A stretch of DNA of 64,000 nt from Diprion similis. Lineage: Eukaryota > Arthropoda > Insecta > Hymenoptera > Diprionidae. The position numbers and the translations under genes are program-made. Every line of letters begins with the position of its first letter. The first letter of the stretch is position 1. The stretch is from assembly GCF_021155765.1 (NCBI RefSeq), contig NC_060116.1, positions 17,548,584-17,612,583 on the forward strand. Direction: 5' to 3'. This document shows positions 11,701-23,673 of this stretch, one piece after another. The notes under the pieces were generated by a model. The model was not told where the DNA came from and ran no database searches. It saw nothing but the letters and a program-made list of their open reading frames with translations.

Positions 11701-13247
11701 CCAAAAATTAAGTGATTGACATTTATGGAGTTGATGTGTAATTCCCCGCCAAACTCGCCGCACACTCTCGTTACGCTCCGATTTTCAAATTCCACAAAAA
11801 TTCGTGGATATGTTGCTTTTGTAGAAATACAATTTTAACGATTTTCTCAGAAACTTGGTAACGATATACTTGAACTTATGTGGAGCAGAAGAATTTGAAA
11901 GAAACCACAAACCCTTGGAGCACCTTGATCTTCAAACGATTATATGGTCGGACGTATTCACCATACAGGGTCCTGAGAGGGATCATTTCAAAGCTATATA
12001 GTGAAATTCTAAATAAACTTGGTTTTATTGTTTCGTCGAATTCTCTAATTCTCTGTACTTCCGAAAATATTGACACTAAAATTCTAAAAAGAAGGAAAAT
12101 TTTATTTCGACATAAACACATTCAAGAAGTTTTCGTGACATTTGAAAATGTCGATACAAATTTTGGCCTCAAAGTGTGCGGCTTGGCATAAAACTTATAC
12201 TCATTGTCAGATATGGAGTAGCTCGTGGACAGAAATCACAATTTTTAACGTGTGCGTGGGAATTTAGAGACGGCGGAATTGAATTCATGTGACAATTGCG
12301 TTTAACATGTGCTCCTATATCTCAAAGCCTAGCGTTAAAAGTGTAAACAATCTCTTTGAAAGTAAAATTTGAAAAGCCCTCCTCGTGCCCATAAGCTGCA
12401 TAAGAGCGTGCGTCCCGAGATGCTAATTTATAAAACGGTATGTATAATAATTCAGAGGTCAGGTCGTATTTGAGTTCAAATTTCGCGTATCGATGAAGAG
12501 ATCGGTTTTCTAACACAAAGGTGGAAAAAATAAACTGAACCGTCTTTCTTCTTCGCTATTTCTACATTACTCCTGTGTATAGGAATTCGGTTTACTACAG
12601 CATCGATTAACTGCGATATAAAAAGTGTTACATGTAGATTAAAGCTCACAGTTATTGCGGTCACCGCCAAATAACTCGTGGAAGCGAAGAAAGTCAGGTC
12701 GACCACCGAAATCTTTGCCCCTGGTGACCAAGACTTCCTTGATGAGGCGATAGCTGCTGACGACGACGCACCTGGAGGATCCCAGCTTGAGGGCGTAAAT
12801 TTCGCCGTACTTCCGGCTCATCACAGCGAAAGCTTGAAAAGGTCCACCTGGTCCTCCCAGCAAGTGTAGACAACCCAGAAATGGCAGACCTGAAGGGCCG
12901 TTAAGTGTTTTTTGCTTTCGTAAGCCCATCTTCGCCCTGCTGGTTTTGAGTTTCCCAATTACCGATTCATGTGCAGTATCGACTATATTTTGAACTTTAC
13001 GGGCATACTTTGACGCGGGATTTTCACCGTGACTAAAACCACTGCCCCTACTGTTGTTCCCCATGCACCTATTGAGGCAAAATTTATGATCGGCAACGAT
13101 CGATTTCGAGGCCCGACGACCAGTCAGTTGTTCCGGATTTGAATAACACCCAATTCTAATTAGAATCCTCGCAATTGCCGTTCGAATCAATGTAGAAATA
13201 AAGGATAATAAGTGCCACGTCCACCTGCACAAGATTTCCCGGGCCAT
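8701..13247 (-). CDS. Cytochrome P450 family CYP307 (spook/spookiest), ecdysteroid synthesis
   Basis: Halloween-family P450 acting in the 'black box' stage that turns 7-dehydrocholesterol toward ketodiol in the steroidogenic gland; CYP307 enzymes are known as ER proteins. Two exons, 13247-12650 and 9932-8701, give 609 residues. The split codon rebuilds the CYP307 signature around GGDRNN-SLALCDWSELQKTRR. Other motifs: proline hinge GPSGLPFLG (117-125); the atypical CYP307 I-helix GGHSAIGN (390-397), which lacks the usual acid-Thr pair; ExxR as ETLR (449-452); PERF (503-506); haem loop FSTGQRTCIG with Cys536. The ATG at 13247 has a G at +4. About 116 residues precede the proline hinge, far more than usual, so the true start could be internal or the N terminus is truly extended. 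I cannot say whether it is CYP307A or CYP307B. The gene points away from neverland. Confidence 0.93.
9933..12649 (-). other. CYP307 intron (2.7 kb) with a foldback repeat
   Basis: Donor GTGAGC sits at 12649 and acceptor TTTCAG just before 9932. The intron holds a palindromic element (10573-10722, listed separately). No other coding segment is convincing. Confidence 0.85.
10573..10722. repeat. Foldback (palindromic) element inside the CYP307 intron
   Basis: Two imperfect inverted arms of about 60 bases lie around a short loop. The left arm contains TTTCCCACCATCCAAGCATT and the right arm its near-complement AATGCTTTGATGGTGGGAAA. The outer ends GGCTAT and ATAGCC also match inverted. The A-rich flanks are similar (TATAAAA/TGTAAAA). 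It has no coding capacity and is consistent with a small non-autonomous DNA transposon. Confidence 0.8.
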
Positions 13248-16200
13248 AGTTTAGGGTTTTGCCCTCTGTCTGACAATTAATCGGAGAATCAGTGATCGTT
13301 TGGAGTCACCTGTAGTAATTACTATATGTATATATGATAATCTACGTAGCTATCGAAAACTATGAAAGCCGCGCAACACGTTCCGAACCATCGACGCTTG
13401 CAATTTCACTGCTCCGATTATAAAAACACCGACGTCAGCCGAAGAGGTGCCGTTTACAAGCGTGTAGTGACGAATCAGCATGTACGCGGAACTCGGATCC
13501 CAATGGGGAGGCTATTCGAGGCGTGAATGCCGACGACTTCTTGTAAATCACTCTCCCGCCACCAGGGAAGAAAAGATTCTCCTTGATTTTGCTCGACTGG
13601 GAAGTAGTATCACGGTTTTTACAACTTCTTGTCTTGCTAATATTCAGACATTCGAAAAATATTTTTGACGACCAACACCTCGGCACTCCATCATACCGCT
13701 CCAAACACTCGAGTGACACTACGTTACAAACTCAGTATGCAGCATTCGTGGTGTGGAACAGAGTTGGGATTCACGGTGTTCATTGCACCAATTTTGGCCT
13801 TCCCCTCCTTCACCGTGAGATGATTATAGATACGGTTACACCGCGTGAGAAGATAAACAAACAATCTCAGTCCGTTATACCTATTGTTAGAGCAGTTTAG
13901 CACTGTCCAAGAAGACGTATGAAGCAATCTTTGTCTGGCATTACTCACAGTATTATTGCCAATGTCGACGTTTCCGTACACAGATCTAACAGGACGAAAA
14001 CGATACGGTTGTATTGGAAGTACAATCCACAAATGTCAGCTGGCTACTATACCTATACATGTAGGTATGAAAACTCTGAACTTGGGACGGTGGTTTTACG
14101 TTTTCCGTGCCTGGAAGTATCCCAAACTGAATAGTAATATTATGATTTTATTTTGCATGCTTTTTTTCGGAATAGAAGACAACTACCTAAACCAATAACA
14201 CGCGTGTACACTAGGGCTGTTCGGTATGGAAGATTTGATATCGATTTTTTTCAAGACTTTTTTGACCGGTGCATTCGGTATACCGAAATATCGTTTTTTC
14301 AGTAGAAAACCATAATTTTAACAATAACCAGAAATCTCCGCAAACATTTAAATTCTGATACCTAATGAACATCGATATATTAATACACGTGTCTAAACTA
14401 CTAATCTTATGTCTTGACATATAGGTATTGTATATCTCACGAAGCAAAGCCACGTAAACAAAGCTCCGTTAAATTTAATGATCAGGAATTTTTGGTATGA
14501 TGCAAATGCTCGTAGGGTACGGCCCATTACAAAAGCCCGCTTGAAAATAATGTCTGGGCTTTCAAGCAGACTTCTGCTGAAGAGAAATGCTCTGAAAATG
14601 TCCCTGGTAATATTCGACATTAAAAATGCGTTACAGAATCAAGAGAAATAGTGTGAAATAGTGTGAAATTCTGGTAAACTGAAGTTTCTCTCTGCAATCC
14701 GTTGCGCTCCCCCGTTCTCGCGGCACATGCACATGGCACAGACACACAGTAGCAGGGATGCGGCACGCATGGAAGAACGTCGTCGTCCTTCTCATCCCTT
14801 TCACCCCACCCTTCGATCAATCGGCCAGACCCGTGACGGATCTTAAATCGGGCAGACCTTTACAGTCTCCGGTCTTCGAGCGAGCGTAGATGTGCAACGG
14901 GGCTACCTGACACGCGGACAACACCTTGCTTATTGTTAGTAGATACGGAATGGTGTATCACCTTGCGCCGCGTTGTACACCACGACTAGCGATACATACT
15001 CGATGCATAAGTACAGGTATGATACGTTTTTATATGCATGCAAACTATACCTACCCATCTGCCCACGTCTGTTTATCATGCGTTCACTTATACCTATGCT
15101 CCGCGTCAACTTAACACTTCGCGGAATATTTATGTCAGCAAAAGATCATAGACTCGGCTCAACTACCCACCCCGCGCGCCTTTTTTGCGTCATTATCTTC
15201 CGAACTCCACCTCTGCTTGCCAATGGTAAGTAATAATTGCCTCCTACAATTATATAACCACTGATTGAAATTCTGTTAAATCTTTGCCTTGTAACGTTAT
15301 TCTGGGTCTTTTTCTCCCTTATACTTCGTACATCACCGCATACGGTGACGCTTCATGCCATACGGAGAGTAAATCGTTAAAATATTTTTTCGGCTCCGCA
15401 ACCCTATTTACAATGATTATCGGTATACCTACTACTTGTTCCAATTCTTTCGAAATTACTTTTGAATTTGCATTCAAATGCAATTGCAATAAAGCTCACG
15501 ACTGGGAGTTCAGAGCTTGTGCACTGTATATAATTACTTATAATATGAAGAGGCTGCAAAATAACGACGATAATTGTGTGCTTGCTTTGCAAATTAGGGA
15601 AAAATGTTCTGAGGAAATCGTGATATCCGTGTTGTCGGGATTTCATCGTTAAAGCGAATGTGTGGAGCGTAACGTAGATCTCTATCATAGTACGTATTTG
15701 TGGACGCAGAAATCGTAGAAAATGGGATACGAATGATCAATATGGGTTGATAATCATTTAATGAAGCTAAAATCCAGGGGTTCGTTTACGGAATGAACCA
15801 AACCTGCTGGACGAAGGTTTTTTACACCTTTCTATATAGAGGAAATGCATACTATGCACAGTCGTATTGTACTACTCATCACTCGTTGGCGGCATTAACT
15901 TGTGTCATATTATATCATATAATGTGTGTATATAAATAAGTGCACGCCTTTACAAAAATTACTTACCCATGAAGATAGATTATATGTATAAGCGTACGAC
16001 TCAAGCAATGCGTAATACCTTACCTACGCATAACGAACAATTTCGAAATTAATAAGTCTGTTTCCACGATTGCCGAACAATACTTAATTATAATAATTTT
16101 AATTTTGTTTTTATCGTCAGTTTCATAACAAAACTTCCAATAGATTTTCCAATCTACAGGTAATTACCGGATGCGTTATAGGCCAAATGGTTTTCGGTCA

Positions 16201-16990
16201 AAACATGCATTTGTTTTCAATCTTTTGGATGTTGATATTGTTGTCTAGAGCGATGAGCTGGATGAGCAAGAATTTCTATAAAAGATCACACTGCAGCAGC
16301 GTCAAATTTCACTACGATGTAGAGAATTTTTACCCAAAATTTCATGATCCTGATGTAATTAATTATGTTCAGTGCGTGTAATTTTCATGACAAGTTATAC
16401 CATTTATATTCAATAACTAATAGTATGAACAAAGATTTTCATGAAGATTATAGTAGTATCCCATTCCAAGGGCACGTGTGTTGAAAAGGTACTATCACTG
16501 TACTCCAAGTCGTGGGAAGTCAGTATAGAAATATTTTTAGCTGAACCGTGTCTTTACTAAACTTACAGATAACTTGAACATTACACGAATGAGGTATTTT
16601 CCAAGTTTTGACAGGAAAAATATGATTCTACGTTTAAATATATGTCAAAGAGGTAAAGAATGTTATCCTTGAACTCGTTTCGTCGATGAACGTCTCTTGA
16701 TACAAAACGGTTGAAGAAGCGTCGGGAATTGTGGCAACCGGTACGCCATTTGCGGGTTGGTAGGTAGAGGCATACGCCTATTAAAGGCAGAATCAGGCAA
16801 GTTCAGGGACTTCCAGTTTCTTACTCGGTCCTTCGCATTTCTCCCCACTTCCTCCGGCCCTTCTTTGTAAGCCCGTCTCTCCGTCTGCCCCCGACTCTCC
16901 ACCCGCTGCCAAAAGGCGCCTGGTAATTGACTTGACGTTGATCAGCTGACATTTACCTCGCGAAACATATACTTATTCAACTAACTCATG
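13248..16990. other. Intergenic region upstream of CYP307
   Basis: Contains the CYP307 promoter, whose start site I cannot fix; minus-strand TATA-like stretches occur near 13330 and 13420. A 64-codon plus-strand frame at 16187-16381 is listed separately. Other open frames look random. Confidence 0.5.
16187..16381 (+). CDS. Small ORF with a signal-like hydrophobic N terminus (doubtful)
   Basis: A 64-codon frame. Its first 25 residues include the hydrophobic core LFSIFWMLILLSRA, resembling a signal peptide; the rest is basic and aromatic with two cysteines (SHCSSVKFHYDV; QCV at the end). An acceptor-like TCTACAG lies 26 bases before the ATG. I recognise no family. It could be one exon of a secreted protein or chance. 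It sits between CYP307 and the retroelement remnant. Confidence 0.15.
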   Translation: MVFGQNMHLFSIFWMLILLSRAMSWMSKNFYKRSHCSSVKFHYDVENFYPKFHDPDVINYVQCV

Positions 16991-17345
16991 GGAGGGTGTA
17001 CGTTATCGAGCAAAACAGATAAAGGAGAAAACAAATCAACAGAACTTTTAGCAGAAACTGTTTATCACGATATTATAATATACACCATCGCGACGTATAA
17101 CAGTTTGAGGTGGGCGATTTAGTGTTAAAGAGGAATCGCGTCCTGTCAAAAGGGTCGAAGGATTCGCATCAAAGTTAGCCCATAAGTTTGCGAGTCATTT
17201 TGAAGACACGCGTGTGATCTACCCGATCGTATATGAGCTAAAATATAGCGAAGGAAAGAATGTAGGGAGACACCGTATCAAGTTTCTCAAGGCATATGCT
17301 AAAAGTAAAAGCGCCCGAGGAATCCTTGGACTTGAGCAAGAGTAG
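16990..17345 (+). pseudogene. Decayed LTR-retrotransposon integrase C-terminal region (Ty3/gypsy-like)
   Basis: The plus strand carries recognisable pieces of the integrase C-terminal module of LTR retrotransposons: a YYN..HHRDV-like segment, then VGDLVLKRNRVLS, and in a different frame KLAHKFA and later YELKYSEGKNVGRHRIK. At least one stop interrupts the first part and a frameshift lies near 17160, so no intact protein can be made. The frame after the shift ends at a stop near 17345. No reverse transcriptase or protease domain was found nearby, so only the 3' part of pol survives. Confidence 0.75.
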
Positions 17346-20300
17346 TAAAGCGTTGTGGGGTTGGTGTTTTTTGTTCATTTCAGGTACAGTCGGCGAAAAG
17401 CAAGCAGTGGAAAAGAATTTCGGTTCTGACGAACATCGTCAACGACAGTAGCGAACAGCACCCGTCAAATTCGTGACAGACGCTAACGGGTGCAGTTCAA
17501 AAGATTTTCGTTTATTTTTTCATTTTCTGTTACTCTTGATTAGTTGGGGCAGAAGGTAGCGGGTGCCATATTTATTTTTGTTTTAGTTTGTTTTGATTAA
17601 GGATTTTAGCGCAATTACGCTATGAGTACCCTAAGCTAATGGTCACCGCTCACAAAGAGATCGGTCCGCAGGAGGTGATAAAATAAACGAGTTTACCATA
17701 ACATTATAGCCTACTCTTTTTGTTATTTTTATTTTGTGAGGAACGGTTCATGTGGAGAAAGACGAAACGGACAGGACTAACGAATACCGACGGTAGTAGC
17801 GACGGATCACGAGGGATGATGGCAAGGGAGCGTCGAGGTTGCGGGGAGGGAACAAATCACCTCGTCAAGGAAAACCAAGCGCAGCAACTGATCGCGAAAT
17901 TCGGGTAACGACGGACCAGCGACGAGGACGGACCAACAAACCCTTCTACAACGGACCTCCTAGAAGTTGCACAAACGACGATATTACGACCTAGTCGATG
18001 AACATCATCTAGAATCGATTGTCGCGAAATTTTGCAAGTAGGTACGTGATGTCACGGAAACAGGTGGCGCAAAGGGTCCGCGTTGAGGTAGTCCGTAGAA
18101 AGATTTGACATTCTTCCTTATTATATCCGTTATTGATAGTAGACAGGTCGTTAGGAAAGAGAAATTTTGCATTGTTCTCATTTTGATAGTGAGTTTGCGA
18201 GGTAGAGTACGTCACACGAGTAAATTGCGAAGAATTTGGCATAGTGTAAACGATTCCGTTGTTTTGGCTAAGAGGCGGAAAGTCAGATCGATACTTCTCG
18301 TGATGCAATTTTGCACCTATTTAATAAATCAGTTTGCGGTACCTTGAATATTCGCGCCAAACGTGGCACTACGTTACGCATACTATCAAGGCAAGTGTAT
18401 AATGTAGAAAGGCGGTGCTCGTACCTAGGACAGAGGACCCAACTATTGGCACATACTCTTAGGGGGCATAGTCAAAAGAGGAGGAAGAAGAAGAGGACCC
18501 CATCCAAAAGCAGATAGAGTTGAGCGTGCTAGCGTAATACAGCATCCAAGGAACCTCTGTAGTTCAAAGTAAGTTAACACCCGTACGTTTATTATTACGA
18601 ATAAAATATGTACCAGTGTTTAATTAATATACTGTGCATCAAGTTAATAATTTCCTATCTCGCCGTATAATACACGAATGACTCATAAAAATGTCAATAG
18701 AAAAACTACGGTAATATTCAGCAAGTTTTGACCGGTGGTTTTGCACCGTTATATTAAGTTTGTTTGGAGCTCCAGAATTTTGATATCGTTCTCCGACGTA
18801 CGTATAGCCGTAGCCGGATTTTTATTCATGAGTTTAAATTCCGAGGATTATCATTAGTCTTTTTTTTTGTTATTATCAAGACTTAATTGTGTCTCGTATA
18901 GTTTAGGTAACCGCGCAAGCTGTGTCGTTGCGGAATTTTAAATGATATTTTTAATTTCGTTTGATTTATCTTTTGTTAGTTAACAAGTGAAATGGTGGAA
19001 GTGAGTTTACGCGATTATCAACTTGCATTACGCCTTGAGTTAGATTTTGCAAGACATCAGTTGCGCCCATTCTCTAAGTTAGCTTATTTCTCTTTTGATT
19101 TCAGTTGCTTTTCCATTACGGTAGATTTCAAGTTCTTCTGTGGTTAGTTCGACGAGTCAGTTGGTTGTGCTCGTGCTTGCGGTCAGAATACCGTAGTTTT
19201 CGTTATTTATTTTGTGAATTTTGATTGTAAATTGTTGAATTTGGAAATTTCAATTATAGCGCAAGTACGTTAAATTTATTTCCCCATTTTTTTTTTCTCA
19301 ATCTCTGTTTCCCTCAACTCTTACGATTAGCCGGGGTTGTCGCGAAAGGGCAGATTAACCGGTTGCTTATTAAAAAATCATTCGCAATCAAACATTTAAT
19401 CCGGGGTCATCCCGTGTGCCCAATTATAGTACGCCATAGCTAACAGCCGTCCTAGAACATTGACCCGAGATGAAATGTTGCACCCGACCAATGCTCAAGA
19501 GAGAATTAATAGTGCTTGACAACTAATTAGCATTCAGATATTCTATTAGAGCGATAAACTTACAGTCAGTGACACAGCATCATCATCTTTCTTTGCATAA
19601 TTGATTGCTTTCTTGGTGAAAATATTTCTCTGAGAAACTCCGCCCGTGTCCCATGAGTATGAAAATTGCGGAGAAATATCGCAGACTTTTTCAGAGAAAT
19701 ACTTTCGGCAGGGTTGCAAAAGCTCATGAAACATATTCTGCGGTTAAGATACTGCAGTTACGTATAGAAACGGAAATCCTGCAACAGGACTTTACATCTA
19801 CGGTGGAGCCAAACTTGCATAACTGTGTACGCAAAGTCTGGAGTTCCCTCGATTACCTAATGGTATGGCTCGCTTCGGAAGATCTTTTAATTAGTGCTAT
19901 GCGTCCTTGGTACGTTATGCATTGTAAATACAAAGATATGTATAAATTGTGAGTTGTTATCCAGTGCGCGGGAAATTTTAGTCAGCGAAGGTGGGGCATG
20001 ACATGACTACTCTTTAGTCGACGAATACGTGCCACGAGAGTGGGGTCCGCCGGGACGACTGGGGGTGGGGGTTCGGGACGTAGGACAGACGAGATCAAGT
20101 CTCCAGAAGTGGCCGAAGAAACGAATAAATTAGGGCTTGAGGCAGAAGATCGCAACAAAAACGAAACAGCGACATGGCAGCAACCCTACCAAAAACCAGC
20201 AGCGCGCAACATGTTGCGCGTGATATTTTTTTATTATTCATATTATATATTTCATTGTTCTCATCCGCTGTCGTACCGAAATGTCATTGCCATCGCCATT

Positions 20301-21301
20301 ACCATCGTCATATGTCAACAAACAACTCGCACGACATCATTTTATGCTTGCGAGCTGAATATAAATTACAGGCGAGACTAGGCGGTTCGCCAAACCCCAC
20401 CTGAAATTTCATTTCGACTTTAACAAGATCCCCATAGATTACCATTAACGAACTTGGGAATGGATTTTACACCAGATTCGTTACCATCCCTTATATTCCT
20501 ACCATGAAAAATGCATGTTCTCACATTCACAATGCGCCTCCAAAGTCGGTCGACCGATCAAAGGACTTGTCTCTTGTCTCCGCGAGGGGATACTCAGAGT
20601 TGAAAATAATACACAGGTATATATGTATAATATAACACGCAGCGGGTAGAAAATGGTAAACTGCTACTGACGGGCAATGGATGAATCTCATTCAGTTGAC
20701 GAAAGATCGATCGAGATGATAAAGAATGCCTCATGAGCTGAAGATATTCGGTTTAGGATTTTAGATCACGGATCTTGGATCTTGAATCTTGGATCTTGAA
20801 TAATGGGTTCCGGATACCCGAGGACATCAGCGGTCAACAGAAGACTATGCATAGTTAATAGTGAATAGTAATGGAATAACGGTGGAACAAACAGTTGCCG
20901 GAAAGAAACACTGCACGCGGGTCCGATCGATCGTATATGTATCGATTCGTATGGTAAAAATATGCATGATCGTGGATTGTGGGGAATTACAAATGTCGTT
21001 TCAGTGAATAAAATACATTCCAATATTAGCTTGGCGTGAGAACACCCCACCATTCTGCAATCCCCACCACTTTCTCACATCCCTTTGCGGATAGGTCGAG
21101 GATAGGCCGATGGGTCTCTTAACATGCGAACAAATTTATTTTATTACCCCAAGCGCTATGCACCCTCGTATCAAATGCGGCGATCCTATTATATGCGTAA
21201 GAACTACAGGCGGGGATTATCACATTACATACAAAAAATCTGTACATAAGGTTTCGTACACTAACTCTTATACTATACTCGACATACTCTTAAAGACGCT
21301 C
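17346..21301. other. Intergenic DNA, probably including retroelement 3' remnants
   Basis: Directly downstream of the integrase remnant. Purine-rich and GC-richer patches (17750-18000, 18400-18540, 20030-20210) stand out from AT-rich DNA and may be 3' UTR or LTR remnants of the same or related elements, but I could not pair two LTRs. A 14-bp unit (ATCTTGGATCTTGA) is repeated twice in tandem at 20772-20799. No gene is supported. Confidence 0.45.
20174..20404 (+). CDS. Small ORF, signal-like segment plus His/Cys cluster (doubtful)
   Basis: A 76-codon frame with a hydrophobic segment (IFLLFILYISLFSSAVV) followed by PKCHCHRHYHRHM. No family recognised. It lies in DNA that may be a retroelement remnant. 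Reported for completeness, since a chance ORF is the most likely explanation. Confidence 0.12.
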   Translation: MAATLPKTSSAQHVARDIFLLFILYISLFSSAVVPKCHCHRHYHRHMSTNNSHDIILCLRAEYKLQARLGGSPNPT

Positions 21302-21340
21302 TATATAAAGGATGTAGCAGTGACTTAGTTTTCCAGTTAT
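21302..21340 (+). promoter_or_regulatory. Candidate core promoter of neverland
   Basis: TATATAAAG at 21302-21310 is followed by an initiator-like TTCCAGTT with its A at 21335, 33 bases from the first T of the box. This is the usual spacing for arthropod TATA promoters. It would give a 5' UTR of about 230 bases before the ATG at 21565. A second TATAAAG (21338-21344) is too close to the putative start to be the main box. Confidence 0.55.
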
Positions 21341-21564
21341 AAAGAACTGAGCACACGCCTCGGGACTGATTTCGAAGCTCCGTAAACTCCACCATTCCTA
21401 AGTTCCGTGTCACTGATTCCTCTTTTTTGTGATTTTCGCGGATCGATCGATTGATTTTACTTCCGCAGTGAACGAAATTTATATACTCTTCACTAGGCCG
21501 ATGTGCGTTTGTGTTCGATTTTACTCGAGTAGCTATAATAATTGATGCTCTTTGTTGTAGAATA

Positions 21565-23673
21565 ATGAGTGATACTACCGTCAAAGGTAATATGGCAGTC
21601 GTCTGGTGGATAGTGAGTGCCGTAACATCCGTGCTCATTCTAATTTATCTGGCGTTCTTCTGGAAGATCAATTGGATCAAGGTAAGAACTATAGAAACGA
21701 CGAGTTGCTCCAAGTGCTTTGGAAAATGTTTGATCTATTATATTCGAAACAAAGTGAAGATAATTTGTTTGCGCACACGAGAGATTAACGCAAATATCTT
21801 TATTCACGACACTTCAATAAGGATTTGAGGGAAAATGACGCGAAGAGATCTTGGCTCAACAGGCGATCAGGTGACGGTAAGAGTGGAGGTGGCTCGCGGA
21901 ACAAGAACAGAAAAGTAGGTCACCTACCCCCGGTGTATCCAAACGGATGGTTCGCGCTGTTGGAAAGCTCGCATTTGAAACGTGGCCAAGTCAAGCACAT
22001 CGCAGCTCTTGGACAGAACTTTGCAGTTTTTAGGTAAGGAAACATTCATCCTTCATTTTGATGAAAGACCAATATGTAAGGAAATACGAGGGAAACGAAC
22101 GTTACACGGGTTATCAATTAAAATATTTAATCAATCCTAGAACGCAAAAGGGAACTGTTAGTGTACTGGATGCTTATTGCCCACACCTAGGCGCCAACAT
22201 GGGAGAGGGTGGCAGAGTTCGAGGAGAGTGTCTCGAATGTCCCTTTCACGGCTGGCTTTTCAGAGGAGCCGATGGTCGATGCCAGGATATACCGTACTCG
22301 GACAAAGGTATTAAATTCGCTTGCATAAACACAGCAATTGATTTTTGTAAGTCGGAGAAAAAATATAAGATCAAAAAATCATAATACCAATAGGCACTAC
22401 TGCAGTAATCCCATCTCAATTTTGATGCATGTTTTGCTTCCTCACGATCTTAAAATCGATGAAAATCGTGGGTTCTTTGAAATCTCCACCCCATGACGTG
22501 TTCTTGTCAATTTTTTATAGTGCCCGAATTCGCGAAAACCAAGGCGTGGGATTGCTGCGAAGTCAACCAATTGATCTTCGTTTGGCATCACGCAGAGAAC
22601 GCAAAGCCAAGCTGGCGGCTGCAACCTCTCGGAAAAATATCTGATGGGAGCTGGCGTTACCACGGAAGAAACGAGTTTATTGTCAACAGTCACATACAGG
22701 TGCGTCGCAAATTGCTCATTGAATATTACATTACAGTGACACAAACAATGCTAACTTATTGTTCTTCACGTTCATGTAACATACACTACGAAACAAAGTA
22801 AACTTCATTGCGAAATGATTTGAGCTAGGACTTGCCTTGATTTCTTGTTACCTCTGTTATCAGGCATCGAGTATTTTACATGTAACCCATAAGAATAGCA
22901 ATTAATTTCCGTATTTCAACGATTGCCAGGAAATACCAGAAAACGGAGCGGACTGGGCTCACCTCAGCGCAGTTCACGGTCCTTCGATTCTACTAAGCGA
23001 ACGTGTACCGTGGCTTGCACGTCACAGTTGGACGGCGGCGGAATGGACGTCGTATGTACCGCCGTCGCAGGAGCAAACGATACCAAAAGCCGAAGAAGCA
23101 GGGACGACCGAGGTTGAAAAGGAATGCGGGGCTGGTATCGATAATGTACCGGAACGCGAGCCCAGAATATCGGAAGAAAATGTAGCAGGAACGGGGGAGT
23201 TCGAAAACGGTGGTGGCAAGATTAGCAAAGATAAAACGCCGATGAGCAACAAGTCGCACAAGGCGATAATGCGGTTACGTCACAGCTTGATCCTCCTCGA
23301 ACGCATCGCAATCCTGCAGCTCGACGTTCGAGCCGAGCAGATAGGACCCGGTTACGTGGAACTGCTCGTGCAAAGCAGCATGGGGCCGATGTGTATTCTG
23401 CAAACGGTCACGCCACTCGAGCCCCTGCTGCAACGCGTCATACATTTAATGTTCGCACCCCCCCTGCTTGCGCCGCTCGCTACTCTGGTACTATTTGGTG
23501 AAAGCGTCATGTTTGAGCGGGATGTTGCCGTCTGGAATCACAAGCGTTTCGAGCAGAGGCCCCTTTTGGTTCGTGAGGATCGATCGATCCTTGCCTACCG
23601 CCGGTGGTACGCGCAGTTCTATTCACCCCACAGTCCTACCTATCAGTCCACGACGCGGTCGCTGCAATGGTAA
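21565..23673 (+). CDS. nvd: Neverland, Rieske-type cholesterol 7,8-dehydrogenase
   Basis: Converts cholesterol to 7-dehydrocholesterol, the first step of ecdysteroid synthesis. Exons: 21565-21681, 21822-22033, 22141-22307, 22521-22699 and 22930-23673; all GT-AG and phase-consistent, 472 residues (family about 430-460). An N-terminal membrane segment (about 10-32, [23 protein letters not shown]) is followed by a basic linker and the conserved [15 protein letters not shown]. The Rieske [2Fe-2S] ligands are Cys123-Pro-His125 and Cys143-Pro-Phe-His146. The mononuclear iron motif [16 protein letters not shown] supplies Asp233, His236 and His241. The C-terminal part has [28 protein letters not shown] and [13 protein letters not shown], all neverland-like. 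Odd: an acidic, glycine-rich insert of about 60 residues (roughly 270-333) falls where known members have a short linker. The gene diverges from CYP307. Confidence 0.97.

Noticed and set aside
22058-22140. ATG at 22058 as a start or extra coding segment for neverland
   Set aside because: The donor at 22034 and acceptor at 22140 remove this piece and restore the conserved [22 protein letters not shown] reading.
22993-23261. Minus-strand frames opposite neverland exon 5
   Set aside because: Shadows of the real exon, with no splice or domain support.
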